From Bradysia coprophila (Eukaryota > Arthropoda > Insecta > Diptera > Sciaridae), in NCBI RefSeq assembly GCF_014529535.1, contig NW_023503325.1:2858804-2922803 (forward strand): DNA of 64,000 bases, given 5' to 3'. The notes beneath the pieces are model-generated. The model was not told the DNA's origin, ran no database searches, and saw only the letters and a list, made by a program, of their open reading frames with translations. A program made the position numbers and the translations under genes. This document shows positions 60,189 through 64,000 of the stretch, in pieces; position 1 is the first letter of the stretch, and each line of letters begins with the position of its first letter.

Positions 60189-61442
60189 GTGCCAAAATCA
60201 AAGCCCTATCAATGTTAGTATCTGTACTTGTAAGCTAAATTGCATCGAGAATTTTTGAATAATAGTAGATATTTATGTAATTCCCTTGACTGAAAGTCAG
60301 GGTCTTACGCCAGAAAATACCGAAAAATGTCTGTAACCATACATGTACACTTTGATTGAAAATGTATGAAATGTTATGAAAAACGTTAATGTCTGTAACC
60401 GTTTTTTTCTTGTGGGCAGGATAACTCGAGTAATTCTTAACCAATTTCAACAATTTTTTTTTTAATCGATGTGGAATTAAATTCTCGAGGCTAAGTTCGA
60501 AGATGAGCCATGTGGGATTAAGAATCTGGAAGTTATTCCAGAAAAACCTGATTTTACACTGTTGATAACTTCTCTATTAAATACGATACGATTACTTTGA
60601 TGAAATTTGATTTTTTTTGGATGTGTGTGTAAATCATGTGAATTTGTTTTCGCCAACGATTGATATTAGAATTTATGGTAGACTATCAACTTGATAGTTG
60701 ACTATCAACTTGTGAAATGTTATGAAAAACGTTAAATGTCTGTAACCGTTTTTTCTTGTGGGCAGGATAACTCGAGTAATTCTTAACCAATTTCAACAAA
60801 TTTTTTTTTTATCGATGTGGAATAAAATTGTCGAGGCTAAGTTCGAAGATGAGCCATGTGGGATTAAGAATCTGGAAGTTATTCCAGGAAAACCTGATTT
60901 TACACTGTTGATAATTTCTCTATTAAATACGATACGATTGCTTTGGTGAAATTTGATTTTTTTAGGGTGTGTGTAAATCATTTGAATTTGTTTTCGCCAA
61001 CGAATTATACTAGGTCCCACCTTTTGGGCGGGTCAGGTCCCTTGACTGATAATTTTTTTCAATATCTTTTTGATCATTTTCATTGTTGAACTTCCGAAGC
61101 ATCACTGATACAAATGCCTACATTTGATCCTAATTTATTTTTACATATGCTGTATTCCTAAAAAAATTGTCAAATTTAGAACATTAATATATCGATTACT
61201 CTATACATTACAACAAAATTCTTCAAAAAATCTTTGAACGTAAGACCGAATGATCTTTGAGTTCTTATGTTTCTTATAAATTTGCAGCAAGATTTTCAAT
61301 CAACCAATCAAACTCGTATGAGCTATGTATTATTCTGTTTGATTGCCATTTTGTCGAATTGAATCAGAGTAGATGCGAAGTTTAACGAATATGGAACGAT
61401 GAGAGGCCTTTTCACTTTGGTAAAAAATTTAAAAAAAAACCC

Positions 61443-61551
61443 ATTTCGTAGAAGGATGAATTCCCTGGGAACGAACAAAACGCCTTCTCATTACATTTCG
61501 TAGAAGGATGAATTCCCTAGGAACGAACAAAACGCCTTCTCGCGACATGTA
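61443..61551. repeat. 52-bp tandem repeat shared with the 7-10 kb foldback
   Basis: Two copies of a 52-bp unit containing GATGAATTCCCTAGGAACGA. A similar pair is at 8903-9005 in the centre of the 3-kb foldback. Confidence 0.75.
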
Positions 61552-61630
61552 CCACATTTCATTTGAAAGCAGGCATTTTTCTGCCGTAAGACAGTAAAAA
61601 CATCTTTCTTTGGTATTTAGTAGACGGATT

Positions 61631-61730
61631 TTTGTTAGTCAACTATCAGATTTGTTAGTCAACTATCAGATTTGTTAGTCAACTATCAGATTTGTTAGTC
61701 AACTATCAAATTTGTTAGTCAACTATCAAG
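61631..61730. repeat. 20-bp tandem repeat, 5 copies
   Basis: Five exact or near-exact copies of TTTGTTAGTCAACTATCAGA. Related words, TTTGATAGTCAACTATCAAA, recur at 63295-63400. Confidence 0.92.
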
Positions 61731-62159
61731 TTGTTAGCAGTTCACTAACAAGAGATGTTTACCGGTTAGAGGCTGGGCATGTACTGACGAAATTTTTCTT
61801 CCTATTTGTTTCATGCACATCATCGAAAACATACTTATACGATTTACACACACTACGCAACAAATTCAAATTTCATCAAAGTAATCTTTTTCGATTGAGG
61901 CTATAATCAACAGTGTAAAATCCTGTTTTTATGGCATAGCTTCCAGATCCTTCGTCCCACATAGCCCATCTTCGAACTTAGCGTTGGTATTTTACTTCCA
62001 CATATTTAAAAAAAAATCGTGCCTTGAACGATTTTTTGTTACCCAGATTAAACGTTTTTCATGCCATTTCATACATTTTCAAGCACAGTAAACTTTTTTG
62101 TTACCCACATATTTCGGTATTTTCTGGTGTAAGACCCTGACTTTCAGTCAAGGGAATAA

Positions 62160-62720
62160 CCGCAGCTCGTGTGAATTACAACCCTCGCTTCGCTCCACAA
62201 ACTTTAGTCGTCGTAGTTGTCTAATGTTTGGTTTGCTTTGGCCGCAAACTTATCGCTCGTCCGAGCTGTCTAATATTGCAATACGACACTGCAACTCTTG
62301 TGAATTACGACACTCGCTTCGCTCGGGCCGCAAACTTCACACTCGTCAGAGTTGTCTAATAATAAGTTTTAGTCTAATCGCAAACTTCTCGCTCGTCCGA
62401 GCTGTCTAATATTGCAATACGATACCGCAACTCGTGTGAATTACAACCCAGGCTTCGCTCCGCAAACTTCAGTCGTCGTAGTTGTCTAATGTTTGGTTTG
62501 CTTTGGCCGCAAACTTAACGTTCGTCCGAGCTGTCTAATATTGCAATACGATACTGCAACTCGTGTGAATTACGACCCTCGCTTCGCTCGGGCCGCAAAC
62601 TTCACACTCGTCAGAGTTGTCCAATATTAGGTTTGATCTAATATCAAACTTATCGCTCGTCCGAGCTGTCTAATATTGCATTACGATACCGTAACTCGTC
62701 GAAGTTGTCTAATGTTAGAA
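62160..62720. repeat. ~265-bp satellite-like tandem array
   Basis: The word TCGTAGTTGTCTAATGTTTG recurs at a spacing of 265 bp (62211 and 62476). Within each period there are shorter related subunits with GCAAACTT, CTCGTCCGAGCTGTCTAAT and CCTCGCTTCGCTCGGGCC. It is GC-richer than its surroundings. Confidence 0.85.
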
Positions 62721-63047
62721 TTGCTTGACTTTTGTAATACTATATACTCACTGTAGTGTATATGTAATTTTAGGTATATGCTGCTTGTTAATTAATAAAA
62801 TATAAAATAGCAATTATCAAATACCAATTATCGAAAATCAACTATATTGTTCATTTATTACATTTCTATTTTTTGGCATAACTTCCGAAGCGTTGATCAC
62901 ACATAGCTTATCGTCGAACTTAGCCTCAGGAAATCCCATTCCTCGTCGATTAAAAAAAAAATCATCAAAATCGGTTATGAATTACTCAAGTTATCGTGGT
63001 GACAAAAAAAAAATAGGTTACAAACAATTACGTTTTTCTTCACATTT

Positions 63048-63149
63048 CATACAATTATCAAAAATTAAAAAGTATCACATTTTCGTTTTCAATAGGTAAA
63101 ACACACATAAAACAAAAATGTGATACTTTTTAATTTTTGATAATTGTAC
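63048..63149. repeat. Perfect-arm hairpin, ~40-bp arms
   Basis: ACAATTATCAAAAATTAAAA with AGTATCACATTTTCGTTTT pairs with the inverse ending TTTTAATTTTTGATAATTGT. The loop is about 20 bp. Confidence 0.85.
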
Positions 63150-64000
63150 ATTGTTAGGCGACAAACATTTTATGGTATTAGATCATAGATCATTAGATCG
63201 ATGTGTACTCTTTATAAGATGATTCTGGAGTGACAAAAGACATAGCTAATGCGTTCTTTTTATACATAAATTCATAATTGATATTCAAATAGCCAACTAT
63301 CAAATTTGATAGTCAACTGTCGAATTTGATAGTCAACTATCAAGCAAGTTGATAGTCAACTGTCAAATTTGATAGTCAATTATCAAGTTGATTGTATACC
63401 ATCAATTCTAATATAATTCGTTGGCGAAAACAAATTCAAATGATTTACACACACCCTAAAAAAATCAAATTTCACCAAAGCAATCGTATCGTATTTAATA
63501 GAGAAATTATCAACAGTGTAAAATCAGGTTTTCCTGGAATAACTTCCAGATTCTTAATCCCACATGGCTCATCTTCGAACTTAGCCTCGACAATTTAATT
63601 CCACATCGATAAAAAAAAAATTTGTTGAAATTGGTTAAGAATTACTCGAGTTATCCTGCCCACAAGAAAAAACGGTTACAGACATTTAACGTTTTTCATA
63701 ACATTTCACAAGTTGATAGTCAACTATCAAGTTGATAGTCTACCATAAATTCTAATATCAATCGTTGGCGAAAACAAATTCACATGAATTTACACACACA
63801 TCCAAAAAAAATCAAATTTCATCAAAGTAATCGTATCGTATTTAATAGAGAAGTTATCAACAGTGTAAAATCAGGTTTTTCTGGAATAACTTCCAGATTC
63901 TTAATCCCACATGGCTCATCTTCGAACTTAGCCTCGAGAATTTAATTCCACATCGATTAAAAAAAAAATTGTTGAAATTGGTTAAGAATTACTCGAGTTA

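Larger units (their letters stand above)
60285..64000. mobile_element. Giant inverted repeat with satellite core, cut by window end
   Basis: A unit of about 297 bp occurs twice in direct orientation at 60368-60661 and 60714-61010 (offset 346 bp). It recurs inverted at 63413-63708 and from about 63760 to the window end. The unit contains CAGGATAACTCGAGTAATTC and AGATGAGCCATGTGGGATTA. The spacer words TTGATAGTCAACTATCAA separate the units. Inner parts also pair: 60285-60345 with 62098-62160. Foldback-type element or satellite palindrome; the outer right border is outside the window. Confidence 0.8.

Noticed and set aside
61631-61730. CRISPR-like regular repeats
   Set aside because: Contiguous 20-bp tandem units without spacers, in a eukaryotic genome.

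Overview
The window is eukaryotic nuclear DNA. It is AT-rich, its genes have short GT..AG introns (mostly 54-180 bp), and it is crowded with foldback and miniature transposons. The gene families point to an insect, and compact introns with these orthologs suggest a lower dipteran (midge or fungus-gnat type). The lineage is inference. No rRNA, intact tRNA or bacterial-type operon was seen.

Four multi-exon genes could be rebuilt with consistent splice phases. They are a cGAS-like receptor (minus, 3869-5165), an XRCC3-type RAD51 paralog (plus, 17401-18813), mitochondrial ferrochelatase (minus, 20933-22734), and a very large animal heme peroxidase (minus, 26104-41302, first exon not found). A fifth gene (plus, 57349-57939) has an intronless ORF for a SnoaL/NTF2-like protein of bacterial or fungal type and is a candidate for horizontal transfer. 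A 76-residue ORF at 47460-47690 may be a small gene.

About 10 kb from ferrochelatase, at 10176-11561, lies a broken mosaic. A partial copy of ferrochelatase is joined to pieces of a Piwi-clade Argonaute, and the Piwi part itself lacks most of its PAZ domain. This is the most unusual gene-derived structure here.

Most of the rest is repeats. A 3-kb foldback (7124-10112) has an 8-bp target duplication and carries a nested poly(A)-tailed insertion. One 200-bp MITE family has five copies, one with a perfect 8-bp duplication. There are several TA-flanked MITEs, two foldbacks built from degenerate minisatellites (13.6-16.2 kb and 42.96-43.36 kb), a group of small hairpins with GC-rich tips, and a giant inverted repeat with satellite arrays that runs off the right edge (60.3-64 kb). 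A retroelement ORF remnant lies at 49.9-50.3 kb and a tRNA-like relic near 52 kb.

The genes do not form one pathway. Ferrochelatase makes the heme that a heme peroxidase would use, but nothing in the sequence ties their regulation together. The cGAS-like receptor would act in antiviral nucleotide signalling, and XRCC3 in recombinational DNA repair.
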